From IMG/VR virus record IMGVR_UViG_3300049434_000028, positions 38,798 through 102,797 of that record: a stretch of 64,000 nt of DNA; one strand, given 5' to 3'. A program made the translations under genes and the position numbers. Each line of letters opens with the position of its first letter. Within the stretch, counting starts at the first letter, position 1. A model generated the notes under the pieces. That model was not told the DNA's origin and searched no databases. It saw only the letters and a program-made list of their open reading frames with translations. The stretch comes from a virus. Positions 57,467 through 64,000 of this stretch are shown piece by piece.

Positions 57467-57664
57467 CTATTCCGCCAGCTCGATCAGCTCGTCCGGTCCA
57501 GCCAGCCCGACCAGCGTGTTGCCGTCCTCGTCGAAGAGGTCCCGGTACTCGACGCCGTTGATGATCTCGACCGCGATACGCGCAATGGGGATCTCGTCGC
57601 CCCACTGGCCGATGTCGAGGTAGATCATACCGACGTGCACGTCCTTGGCAGGCACGAGCTTCAT
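57467..57664 (-). CDS. Small acidic protein
   Basis: 65 residues. MKLVPAKDVHVGMIYLDIGQ, then an acidic YRDLFDEDGN end. Small beta-rich domain (SH3-like?). Two bases from the next gene. Unknown. Confidence 0.5.
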   Translation of the reverse strand: MKLVPAKDVHVGMIYLDIGQWGDEIPIARIAVEIINGVEYRDLFDEDGNTLVGLAGPDELIELAE

Positions 57665-57666
57665 GC

Positions 57667-57831
57667 TCAGACCGCCTTGACCGACGAGAGCGGAACCATG
57701 ATGGAGACCTTGCGGCCGAGCCGCGGGTTCCAGACCGTGACCATGGCCTGGTCGCCCTGCACGGTGTTGAAGGTGCCGACCCGGCTGTAAGCGAGGTTGC
57801 CCGTCTGAATGACCTTGTCGCCGCGCTTCAT
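57667..57831 (-). CDS. Small beta-rich protein (54 residues)
   Basis: MKRGDKVIQTGNLAYSRVGT, then GDQAMVTVWNPRLGRKVSIM: five-strand SH3-like pattern. ATGA overlap with the next gene. Unknown. Confidence 0.5.
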   Translation of the reverse strand: MKRGDKVIQTGNLAYSRVGTFNTVQGDQAMVTVWNPRLGRKVSIMVPLSSVKAV

Positions 57832-58016
57832 GACGCGTACTCGACGACGCCGAGCGTCTCCACGGCGTCGGAGTTGCAGTGCTCGCAGAAGTCGGACGCG
57901 CTGCCCGCGACACCCTCGACACGAGTGCCGTCGGCGCTCATGACCGCGTTGTGCAGCTCGGTGTCGTAAGTGTGCATGCAGTCCGCGCAGACGATGCGGA
58001 GGAAGAAACGACGCAT
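57828..58016 (-). CDS. Small zinc protein
   Basis: 62 residues. CADC (about 10-13) and CEHC (about 44-47) form a zinc ribbon. First gene of the short operon behind element copy 3. Unknown. Confidence 0.6.
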   Translation of the reverse strand: MRRFFLRIVCADCMHTYDTELHNAVMSADGTRVEGVAGSASDFCEHCNSDAVETLGVVEYAS

Positions 58017-58042
58017 GAGAGGGGCTCCTGGTCCGGTGTGGT

Positions 58043-58081
58043 GATCCGTGTAGGTACACCGTACCAGGGTGTCCCCCCACC
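58043..58081 (-). promoter_or_regulatory. Conserved promoter/operator element, copy 3 (box inverted)
   Basis: Minus strand: GGTGGGGGGACACCC, TGG, TACGGT (-10-like), GTACCTACACGGATC. The 16-base box is in the opposite orientation to copies 1 and 2 while the -10-like and ACACGGA parts keep their place. Confidence 0.6.
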
Positions 58082-58096
58082 ACGCAGGAGAACCGC

Positions 58097-58357
58097 CTAA
58101 GCCGTGAAGCTCTCCTCGTCCAGCAGGATGCCGGTACGCGCAGCGTGCACCTGGCGGGACGCCCACGCCGGGCTGGCGCCGACGGCGACCAGGATGTCGT
58201 GCACCGTGGCGTCCCAGTCGTCCAGCTCCAGCCACGCACGACGGCCGCCCACGATGACGGCGGCGGCGTCCGGCGCGTTGCGGCACCGCTCGGCCAGGAC
58301 GTCGTCCGGCGGCGGGTCCAGACCTGCCAGCAGGGTGGGGGTGACCCAGACGCTCAT
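58097..58357 (-). CDS. Small helical protein
   Basis: 86 residues, one base gap to the upstream stop. MSVWVTPTLLAGLDPPPDDV and an ASPAWASRQVHAARTGILLD end; helical. Unknown. Confidence 0.5.
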   Translation of the reverse strand: MSVWVTPTLLAGLDPPPDDVLAERCRNAPDAAAVIVGGRRAWLELDDWDATVHDILVAVGASPAWASRQVHAARTGILLDEESFTA

Positions 58358-58358
58358 G

Positions 58359-58871
58359 TCACAGATTCCTAAGCCGAGGAGTCGCCCTGGTGAGCGACGC
58401 TGGTCCGGTGCCACGTTCAGGGCCGTAGCCGCCCTCGATCAGCCGTGCGTGCAGTTCCTTGCCCTGCAGCAACGCTGCAGCCGCGCGGTGGTGCCCTGAC
58501 AGGATGATGTCCTGAGAGGCCGCGCCGTCCAATCCTGCCCGACGGTAGACGACAGGGTGGGCGTTTCCGGCCATGTGCTGGTCCGCGCTCGTCCGGCCGT
58601 GCAGCTCGTACTCGTCGCCCAGGTAGTGCTGAACGTGCTGGCGCAGGATGCTCGGCTGGGTGGCGTGCAGGCCGCGGGGGTCCACCGGGCGCAGCGCCAA
58701 CTCGTTGGGGGGCTTGCTCAGCTCGCCGTGCACGAGCCCGCGGTCGTAGTCCTCACGGTCCTTGCGGCGGCCCATCTGCGGCCACGGCACCATCGTCGTC
58801 GGCGCGCCGTCCGGGAACATGCGGTCGATGTGCTCCTTGCCCGCACCGTAGAACTGCTCGGCCCTGCTCAT
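58359..58871 (-). CDS. ParB-like-fold protein
   Basis: 170 residues. An IILSGHHRAAAALLQGKELH segment (about 121-140) is the G-H-H-R motif of the ParB/sulfiredoxin fold, with NELALRPVDPRGLHATQPSI upstream as in related actinobacterial proteins. May bind DNA or nucleotide. Coupled (ATGA) upstream. Function inferred only from fold. Confidence 0.6.
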   Translation of the reverse strand: MSRAEQFYGAGKEHIDRMFPDGAPTTMVPWPQMGRRKDREDYDRGLVHGELSKPPNELALRPVDPRGLHATQPSILRQHVQHYLGDEYELHGRTSADQHMAGNAHPVVYRRAGLDGAASQDIILSGHHRAAAALLQGKELHARLIEGGYGPERGTGPASLTRATPRLRNL

Positions 58872-59107
58872 ACCGTCATCCCTCCGCTGCCGACACCTGC
58901 ATCGCCGCCGTCCGCACCAGGCTGGGGCTGATCGCCGGAGCCAGGATCGCCCTGGCTGAAGCCGCTGACCCACTGCTGGCCGTTGAGCATGTCCTGGGCG
59001 GTGACGTCGAGGTTGTACGGCGACCACCAGCCGCCGAAGCTGGCGCGGCGGTGGTCGTGACGATGATGCCCGTCATCGGGCAGCACGTTCCCCACTCCAG
59101 TGCTCAT
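58868..59107 (-). CDS. Small Gly/His-rich protein
   Basis: 79 residues. MSTGVGNVLPDDGHHRHDHR, then a Gly/Pro/Asp-rich tail; likely disordered. Coupled to the ParB-like gene. Unknown. Confidence 0.45.
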   Translation of the reverse strand: MSTGVGNVLPDDGHHRHDHRRASFGGWWSPYNLDVTAQDMLNGQQWVSGFSQGDPGSGDQPQPGADGGDAGVGSGGMTV

Positions 59108-59122
59108 GCGGCCAGCGTAAGG

Positions 59123-59329
59123 CTAAGAGCGCGGAACGGACTCGATACCGTGGAGCACGCACGCGCCCGGCACCGTGCAGAGCACGAGGTTGACCGGGCT
59201 GTTGGTGAAGGTAGGGCTGAACCAGCCGTCGTTGCTGTCCTGGTCCGGCGGGGGGTTGTTGGCCACGGCCGCCGCAGCGGCGCCGGGGGTGAGCAGGATC
59301 ATCGCGATGACCATCGTGGCCAGCTTCAT
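59123..59329 (-). CDS. Small secreted protein
   Basis: 68 residues; GGAG sits before this ATG. MKLATMVIAMILLTPGAAAA is a signal peptide, and a mature ~45-residue part has two Cys (VLCTVPGACVL) that could form a disulphide. A phage-encoded exported protein may modify the host surface or block superinfection. No homologue recognised. Confidence 0.55.
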   Translation of the reverse strand: MKLATMVIAMILLTPGAAAAAVANNPPPDQDSNDGWFSPTFTNSPVNLVLCTVPGACVLHGIESVPRS

Positions 59330-59339
59330 TCCGGTCTCC

Positions 59340-59846
59340 TCATGCTTCATGTAGGTCCGCCGTCGTTGGAGTCACGACCTGCCCACGCAGGAGCCGCTGA
59401 CTCTCCATCTCGGCCTCGATCGTCACCCATTCACGGATCTCACGTCGGGCCCCTGGCCTGAATTCTGGCCTAGCGAACGCCGGGGACGCGAACAGCAGGC
59501 CGGTCACGCCGAGCCGCATCACCTCCGCGATCACCGCGGGGCTGGAATCCACGACCAGGTCGATCGGGTAGCCCATGCTGCGCAGCTCGGTGAGCTGGTG
59601 CCCGCGCTGCTCGGCGAGGGTGGCAGAGCCGGGCGGCGGACCCATCACCGAGACGTGGTCGCGCACCTCGTTGCGCATCAGCCAGTGCTCGATCAGAACG
59701 GTGTCCACGAGCTGCGTGACCAGCACGATCTTGTGAACCTTCCGCAGGGCGCCGTACAGCCGCATGCCCTCGACGATTGGAGCGCCGAGTGCGGTGTCAT
59801 TGCGCGCCAGCACGCCCTCGATCGCGATCAGTGCGTAGCCCGCCAT
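59340..59846 (-). CDS. HAD-like protein with degenerate motif I
   Basis: 168 residues. LIAIEGVL (6-13) takes the place of the HAD DxDGVL motif I, with Ala8 and Glu10 for the two Asp. Later KIVLVTQL and DLVVDSSPAV resemble motifs II and IV. The fold is HAD-like but the nucleophile is missing, so it may be a binding or regulatory protein. Confidence 0.55.
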   Translation of the reverse strand: MAGYALIAIEGVLARNDTALGAPIVEGMRLYGALRKVHKIVLVTQLVDTVLIEHWLMRNEVRDHVSVMGPPPGSATLAEQRGHQLTELRSMGYPIDLVVDSSPAVIAEVMRLGVTGLLFASPAFARPEFRPGARREIREWVTIEAEMESQRLLRGQVVTPTTADLHEA

Positions 59847-60082
59847 CAGTACTCCCCCGATCCTGGGTAACGGTGGCGCTTCGCGCTCACCTGCACGCGC
59901 ATCTCACCATGGTGGTCGGCCGGGTGCGCCGGAATGACCGGCCGCTGCTCCCGCTTGCCCTCGGCGTGGATCCAGACCTTGGCCGTGGACGTAACCTTGC
60001 GCCCGCACACCGGGCAGGTCGTCAACGAGCTTTCCATCGAGACGCTCTGCGAAGCTCTGCAAAGCTGACGTGCCGCAACCAT
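59846..60082 (-). CDS. Small zinc protein
   Basis: 78 residues, ATG overlapping the upstream stop (TGATG). CPVCGRKV and HPADHH form a possible zinc site; basic tail. Unknown. Confidence 0.55.
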   Translation of the reverse strand: MVAARQLCRASQSVSMESSLTTCPVCGRKVTSTAKVWIHAEGKREQRPVIPAHPADHHGEMRVQVSAKRHRYPGSGEY

Positions 60083-61095
60083 CAGGCCTCGCGCGCCACG
60101 ACACGCGTTGCGAGCATCAGCGCGTGCTGCGGATCCAGCAGGCCATTGGCGTAGCACTGGCCCACCGAATCTGAGTGCACGTCATTGTCTATCTGGGCCA
60201 GCGTATGCAGCACCGCGCCGGAGCCGAGCAGCTTGTGCCGCTGCCAGGCCCAGTTGGTGAAGTCCGCGTACCCGTTACCGCCCTCGGAGAACGCGAGCTT
60301 GCGACGGCTGTGGATCTGGGCGAACAGATTGCTGGCGCTACCGATCACCTCGTGCAACGCGGTCAGCGCATTGAGCTGGGACGGCACGTCGTTGTTGGCC
60401 ATCAGCCGGGTGCGCAGCTCGTTGTACCGGCTGCCCAGCTCGCGCGCTCGGCCCACCTCGTAGTCGACCTGGTCCAGCCAGCTCTGCGGCACGTCCAGGT
60501 TTGGGGTCTCGCCCAACTGCGGCGGCCGGACCGTCCACTCGTTCGTGGTCACGTTGTAGGCCGCGTACGGGTTGATCGAGCGGATGTCGGTGGCCTCGGG
60601 GTTGACGTAGAACGTCACCTCGAACGGCGCACCACCCATGGGCAGGACGGCGTTGGCCGTCAGCGGCCACAGCTCGCGGTGGAACTCCTCGTTCATGAAT
60701 CCGGCCATCTCGGCGTCCGAGGTGCCAGCCCACTGCGGGTTGCTCTTGAAGAACACCGGCCAGTCCACGCCGATCAGCACGTCCAGGTCGCCCGGCTGGT
60801 CGCCGACGCCCCGGCCGCCGGACCACTGGTAGGTGATGCCCGAGCCCGCTATCCACACTGTGGACCACCACTGTGGATGCTGGTAGATCCGGTCCCAGTA
60901 GGTGTAAAGCTTGGCCAGCACCCAACGGCGCACCTCGGGCATCAGGACGTCGGAGCCGGGCGCGAACAGCCGCGGGTCCAGGTCCCGTGTCGGCGAGCTG
61001 AAGTAGCCGGACGAGCCCGTCATCCGATCCGGCAGGGCGACCGCCGCCGCCCGTTGGGCGAGGATGTCGTTGTACGGCGTGCCCAACCGGCTCAC
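60082..61095 (-). CDS. Nucleotidyltransferase-fold protein
   Basis: 337 residues from GTG with AGGAG five bases upstream. VWIAGSGITYQWSGGRGVGD (80-99) followed by LDVLIGVDW gives the G-S-G...D-x-D signature of the NTase (Pol-beta-like) fold at about 84-105. C-terminal half is helical with an NLFAQIHSRRKLAFSE stretch. Substrate unknown: could modify tRNA, proteins or nucleotides. No obvious antitoxin partner. Confidence 0.65.
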   Translation of the reverse strand: MSRLGTPYNDILAQRAAAVALPDRMTGSSGYFSSPTRDLDPRLFAPGSDVLMPEVRRWVLAKLYTYWDRIYQHPQWWSTVWIAGSGITYQWSGGRGVGDQPGDLDVLIGVDWPVFFKSNPQWAGTSDAEMAGFMNEEFHRELWPLTANAVLPMGGAPFEVTFYVNPEATDIRSINPYAAYNVTTNEWTVRPPQLGETPNLDVPQSWLDQVDYEVGRARELGSRYNELRTRLMANNDVPSQLNALTALHEVIGSASNLFAQIHSRRKLAFSEGGNGYADFTNWAWQRHKLLGSGAVLHTLAQIDNDVHSDSVGQCYANGLLDPQHALMLATRVVAREA

Positions 61096-61103
61096 GGTGT
61101 CTC

Positions 61104-61562
61104 CTAGCGTCGCGGTACGAGGCCCATCTGCCCTTGGATCTTCTGTGCCATTGCAGCCTGCTGCGCCGCAGCCGCCTGCTGTGCGAGACCCGTCATGACG
61201 CGGTGGGTGGTCTCCTGCCCCGCGATGTCCTTCTGGATGTGCGCGGCGGCCGAGAACATGTCCGAGAACGTGGCCGGACGAGCCAGCGAGAGGTTCTCCA
61301 GCACGCCCAGCTCGCTGGAAGCCTGCACGTTGCCCTCGTGGTCCAGGACGACGATGAACGCCGTCAGGACCGCGGTGTAGTTCGGCACGACGGGGGTGCT
61401 GTCGTCGGCGGCGGCCTGTGCCTGCAGCAACGCCAGCTTCTCCTCCGTGCTCATCTCCTGCGCCGCCTGGAACTCCTGCTCCGCTGCAGTCCTGGCCTGT
61501 GCACGCTTGTCGGTCACCTTGGGCGCTCCGTAGTTCGGATCGCCCTGCTCTTTCATCTCCAT
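61104..61562 (-). CDS. Gln/Ala-rich helical protein
   Basis: 152 residues. Acidic N-terminus (AEQEFQAAQEMSTEEKLALL), a beta stretch (YTAVLTAFIVVLDHEGNVQA) and an Ala/Gln-rich helical end. Function unknown; possible scaffold-like or structural. Confidence 0.5.
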   Translation of the reverse strand: MEMKEQGDPNYGAPKVTDKRAQARTAAEQEFQAAQEMSTEEKLALLQAQAAADDSTPVVPNYTAVLTAFIVVLDHEGNVQASSELGVLENLSLARPATFSDMFSAAAHIQKDIAGQETTHRVMTGLAQQAAAAQQAAMAQKIQGQMGLVPRR

Positions 61563-61573
61563 GTGATGTCCCG

Positions 61574-62098
61574 TCAGAATTGGTGGTTGGCATTCGCGTT
61601 GAGCTTGGCCTGATCGACGGCCTGTTGCACCGGACAGAAGCTGCACAGGTAGATCTTGGGCCCGCCGCCCGTGAAATCCTGCCCGGTCTCCCGGCTGAGC
61701 TGCCGCCGAGCGGACGCAGCCGGATTGCCAAGCCGCTTGCTGCTGTCCTGGTAGTCGATGCAGGGGACGGAGCGTCGGTGGGCCGCGAAGCACTTCGCCG
61801 CGTCCTCCTGCATCGTGCTCTTGGTGTGGTAGTACTCCGGCACGAATCCCTTGGTGTCCGCCCACATCTGACGGTGAATCTGCATCCGAATCGTGCGGTC
61901 CTCCCAGTGCGCCTTCTCGACCCGCATCAAGGTGCGGGTATGCGGCTGCTGGGTCTGGCCGCCGTGCTTCTCGTCCGCGTACTGCAGGATGACGTCGTCC
62001 TCCGGCAGGCCGGTAAAGTCCGGCAGCTCCTCGACGGACTTGCAATCCCAGCATTGGAGCAGGCGCAGGCAGGGGCCGGTCTTGACCGTGGTGTCCAT
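61574..62098 (-). CDS. Cys-rich actinophage-type protein
   Basis: 174 residues. CWDC (about 16-19) and CSFC near 151 form the termini of a possible metal site; the centre has HRQMWADTKGFVPEYYHTKS. Similar proteins recur in actinophage genomes. Unknown function. Confidence 0.55.
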   Translation of the reverse strand: MDTTVKTGPCLRLLQCWDCKSVEELPDFTGLPEDDVILQYADEKHGGQTQQPHTRTLMRVEKAHWEDRTIRMQIHRQMWADTKGFVPEYYHTKSTMQEDAAKCFAAHRRSVPCIDYQDSSKRLGNPAASARRQLSRETGQDFTGGGPKIYLCSFCPVQQAVDQAKLNANANHQF

Positions 62099-62122
62099 GT
62101 AGTGGTCCTGGTTCGTGTCGGG

Positions 62123-62362
62123 TTACGGAAGGTGCGCGAGCGGCGTGGTGACAAAGTCCGGGGTGATGTGCACGGTGCCGTCGGGCAGCACCTTCGTGCG
62201 CGCCTCGTGGATGCCGTAGTAGGTGTCGTTCAACGCCGCTCGGTCGGCGTAGGTGGCCGGGTCGATCGAACCACCGCGGTCCATGACGACCTTCTTGTAT
62301 TTTCCATCTGAGGCACCCTCAGCCCACTCGCTGTTCAGACTTCTCGACTGGTTCTGCGCCAT
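62123..62362 (-). CDS. Small uncharacterised protein
   Basis: 79 residues. MAQNQSRSLNSEWAEGASDG, then beta segments. Its 5' end overlaps the HNH gene by 44 bases. Unknown. Confidence 0.5.
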   Translation of the reverse strand: MAQNQSRSLNSEWAEGASDGKYKKVVMDRGGSIDPATYADRAALNDTYYGIHEARTKVLPDGTVHITPDFVTTPLAHLP

Positions 62363-62816
62363 CGTGCCTCAGCTCCTTCTTCTTCCGAGCGCGGTACTCG
62401 CGCTGCCCCTGCGTTGCGCACGTCCGACACACCCACGTCCCGTTCGGACGCTGATAGCCGTGCATGGCCCATGCATGCCCTCGTTGACAGGTGTCGCCTA
62501 CGGCACGCCTTAGATTCTCTCCCGGCGTCACCACTTCCAGGTGAGAGAGCCAGTTCACGCAGTCCCGCCGAACGCACCCATTCTTGCGGACGTGGTCGAC
62601 CCACATTCCCTCGGGCACCGGCTCGCCAGTGGCGTACTCGATCGCAACGACGTGCGCCGATAGGATCACGCCCTGCGCCTTGCCGAAGACACCGTAGCCA
62701 GAGCGCTTGTTCACCGCACCCAACCAGGGCCAGCACTCGTCGTCCCCTCGGCGGTCCACCTTCTCCACGAAGCGTTCGCGCCAATCGCGGCGCTGCGTCC
62801 CGCCCCACTTCGCCAT
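62319..62816 (-). CDS. HNH endonuclease
   Basis: 165 residues. CWPWLGAVNKRSGYGVFG (28-45), SAHVVAIEYATGE, and VDHVRKNGCVRRDC leading to HLEVVTPGENLRRA: the HNH_3-like homing nuclease core, with C-terminal CQRGHAWAMH and CRTC forming a zinc ribbon. Such genes are often mobile. It overlaps the downstream gene. Confidence 0.75.
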   Translation of the reverse strand: MAKWGGTQRRDWRERFVEKVDRRGDDECWPWLGAVNKRSGYGVFGKAQGVILSAHVVAIEYATGEPVPEGMWVDHVRKNGCVRRDCVNWLSHLEVVTPGENLRRAVGDTCQRGHAWAMHGYQRPNGTWVCRTCATQGQREYRARKKKELRHDGAEPVEKSEQRVG

Positions 62817-62849
62817 AGGGGCATTCTTACGGACCGATCAGACGCCTGT

Positions 62850-63101
62850 CTACATCCAGGACGTGGCGGGACGCGAGGTGCCGGAGTAGCCGGGCTCCGC
62901 GTAACCACTCACACGCCCGCGGGCGTCCGGGTAGAGCCGGTTGGTGCCGAGCACGTCCATGATGGTCGGCACCATCGACGGGTTGCCGAGCCGCGGTGGG
63001 AACAGCACCGCCTGGCGCACGGGTGGGAACGGGTAGTCAGGCAGCGGGAGCGGCGGGAACCCCGTCGCGCCACCGCGCTTGTAGACGCTGTCGGATTCCA
63101 T
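62850..63101 (-). CDS. Small Pro-rich uncharacterised protein
   Basis: 83 residues. FPPLPLPDYPFPPVRQAVLF and a Gly/Ser-rich end. Directly beside the HNH gene. Unknown. Confidence 0.45.
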   Translation of the reverse strand: MESDSVYKRGGATGFPPLPLPDYPFPPVRQAVLFPPRLGNPSMVPTIMDVLGTNRLYPDARGRVSGYAEPGYSGTSRPATSWM

Positions 63102-63994
63102 CAGGCTCCGGCCCGACGTCGGATAGGCGCGCCCTTACCGAGCGGCAGACTGAACTGGGTGGCATTGAGATTGGTGTTGGTCCGCTTGCTCTCCTTGGCG
63201 GATGCCGCCAGTGCCTGGCTGTGCTCAGGATCCTTCCCCGCCTCAATGCGCCCCTGCGTCCACGCAACCTCCTGGACGGCCACGGCGGGGATCTTGTACC
63301 CAAGGTCGTGCTGGCCGGACACTCTCTTCGCCGCGCGAATGGTCGCCTCGTTGTTGTAGGCGTGCTGCAGGGCGACCACACCGACGCGCGAATCCGGGTG
63401 GATCCGATTGCCACGCCCGCCCGTGGTCTCCACCGAGGCCAGCGGACCTACCGTCTTGGCGACGTTGGCACGATCGACGGTGGTCAGCGGCTGGCCGGTG
63501 GTGAAGGCCTGCTGCCAGGTGTCCTCGGTGGTGGGGCCCTTGGACGCGAGCAGCCCACTCTCGCTGTGCCGCATTCCGACCAGGTCAAGGACGCCCTGAC
63601 CCTCATGCTGTAGGCCCCTGGCCACGTCGGCGTGGTGGCCGACGCGGGTCATGTACTCGGTGTGCTCGGCGCTGCCAGGAACGGCGCGCAGGATGTTGCC
63701 GCGGTAGGAGTGCACCTTTGGGCTGTCGTACGGACTGATGGCGGTAGCAGTGGGCTGCGTGCCGCGAAGCACGTTGATCGCCTTGGAGATGTTCTCCTTG
63801 GGCCCGCCCTTGGTGATCCCCAGGAAGTCGATCCCGCTGTGCACAACGTGCGGCGAGATGTTGGTGGTCGAAAGGTGCGCCAGATGCTCGGGAGCCAAGT
63901 CGGCGACCTTGACCTTCTTATCGTTACCGACCTGATGGGCAGGCACCGCAATACCGGACGCCTTGGATACCGCCCTCGCGACAGCCGGGCTCAT
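63101..63994 (-). CDS. Uncharacterised protein, 5' end near window edge
   Basis: 297 residues if the ATG at 63994 is the start; the frame may continue past the edge. ENISKAINVLRGTQP followed by DSPKVHSYRGNIL resembles a phage protein domain I recall as a conserved actinophage module (DUF7178-like; name from memory). Last 60 residues are helical and charged. Function unknown. Confidence 0.5.
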   Translation of the reverse strand: MSPAVARAVSKASGIAVPAHQVGNDKKVKVADLAPEHLAHLSTTNISPHVVHSGIDFLGITKGGPKENISKAINVLRGTQPTATAISPYDSPKVHSYRGNILRAVPGSAEHTEYMTRVGHHADVARGLQHEGQGVLDLVGMRHSESGLLASKGPTTEDTWQQAFTTGQPLTTVDRANVAKTVGPLASVETTGGRGNRIHPDSRVGVVALQHAYNNEATIRAAKRVSGQHDLGYKIPAVAVQEVAWTQGRIEAGKDPEHSQALAASAKESKRTNTNLNATQFSLPLGKGAPIRRRAGA

Positions 63995-64000
63995 CGTGAC

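Noticed and set aside
1-64000. CRISPR arrays or insertion sequences
   Set aside because: No regularly spaced repeats of 25-40 bases, transposase-like proteins or terminal inverted repeats were seen.

Overview
The window is part of the genome of a contractile-tailed (myovirus-type) double-stranded DNA phage. High GC content, frequent GTG starts, ATGA/GTGA/TGATG gene junctions, an M15-like lysin of the actinobacterial type and numerous small cysteine-rich proteins point to a phage of a high-GC actinobacterium; this host assignment is inference. No tRNA, rRNA, CRISPR array, integrase or insertion sequence was found. Both ends are open: the protein at the left edge lacks its C-terminus, and the one at the right edge may lack its N-terminus.

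Almost all genes lie on the minus strand, so the late region is best read from right to left. Between about 34.0 and 31.1 kb are small membrane or coiled-coil proteins, an acidic protein, an M15-like endolysin and a holin-like protein, followed by the terminase large subunit (29538-31112). Next come three tandem paralogues with HExxH zinc-protease motifs, several small uncharacterised proteins, the portal (22657-24369), a second metallopeptidase-like protein in the prohead-protease position, a coiled-coil scaffold and an N4-gp56-like major capsid protein (19931-20917). From 19.8 to 7.9 kb there is a block of adhesion and connector proteins: a 914-residue protein with about 23 copies of a Leu-Ser-Gly-Ser-Gly repeat, a collagen-like protein, and a tail fibre with an Mtd-like N-terminus and a beta-helix. 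The tail genes follow: connectors, sheath, tube, a chaperone pair that may be joined by frameshifting, and a tape-measure-like protein.

The region from 34 to 64 kb is accessory and early-type. It holds dozens of short proteins, many with paired Cys-x2-Cys motifs, and a THEF...C..C...DP(I/V)H mini-domain recurs six times in five genes. Recognisable enzymes or folds are a staphylococcal-nuclease-like protein, a DUF3310 protein, a KTSC-domain protein, a tRNA-guanine-transglycosylase/DpdA-like protein (49885-51357), a lysozyme-like transglycosylase, a ribbon-helix-helix protein, a DnaJ-type zinc-finger protein, a ParB-like-fold protein, a degenerate HAD-like protein, a nucleotidyltransferase-fold protein and an HNH endonuclease.

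Strand switches at about 7.5, 34.0, 39.1, 44.1-45.0 and 49.6 kb mark likely control points. The 44084-45044 interval is the only long gene-free stretch. It separates leftward from rightward genes, is rich in GCATGC/TGCA words and carries one DnaA-box-like site, so it may be an origin or control region. Three gene-free intervals at 55.5, 57.4 and 58.05 kb share a conserved promoter/operator-like element. Gene assignments rest on reading the translated sequence and on remembered family motifs; no database search was possible.
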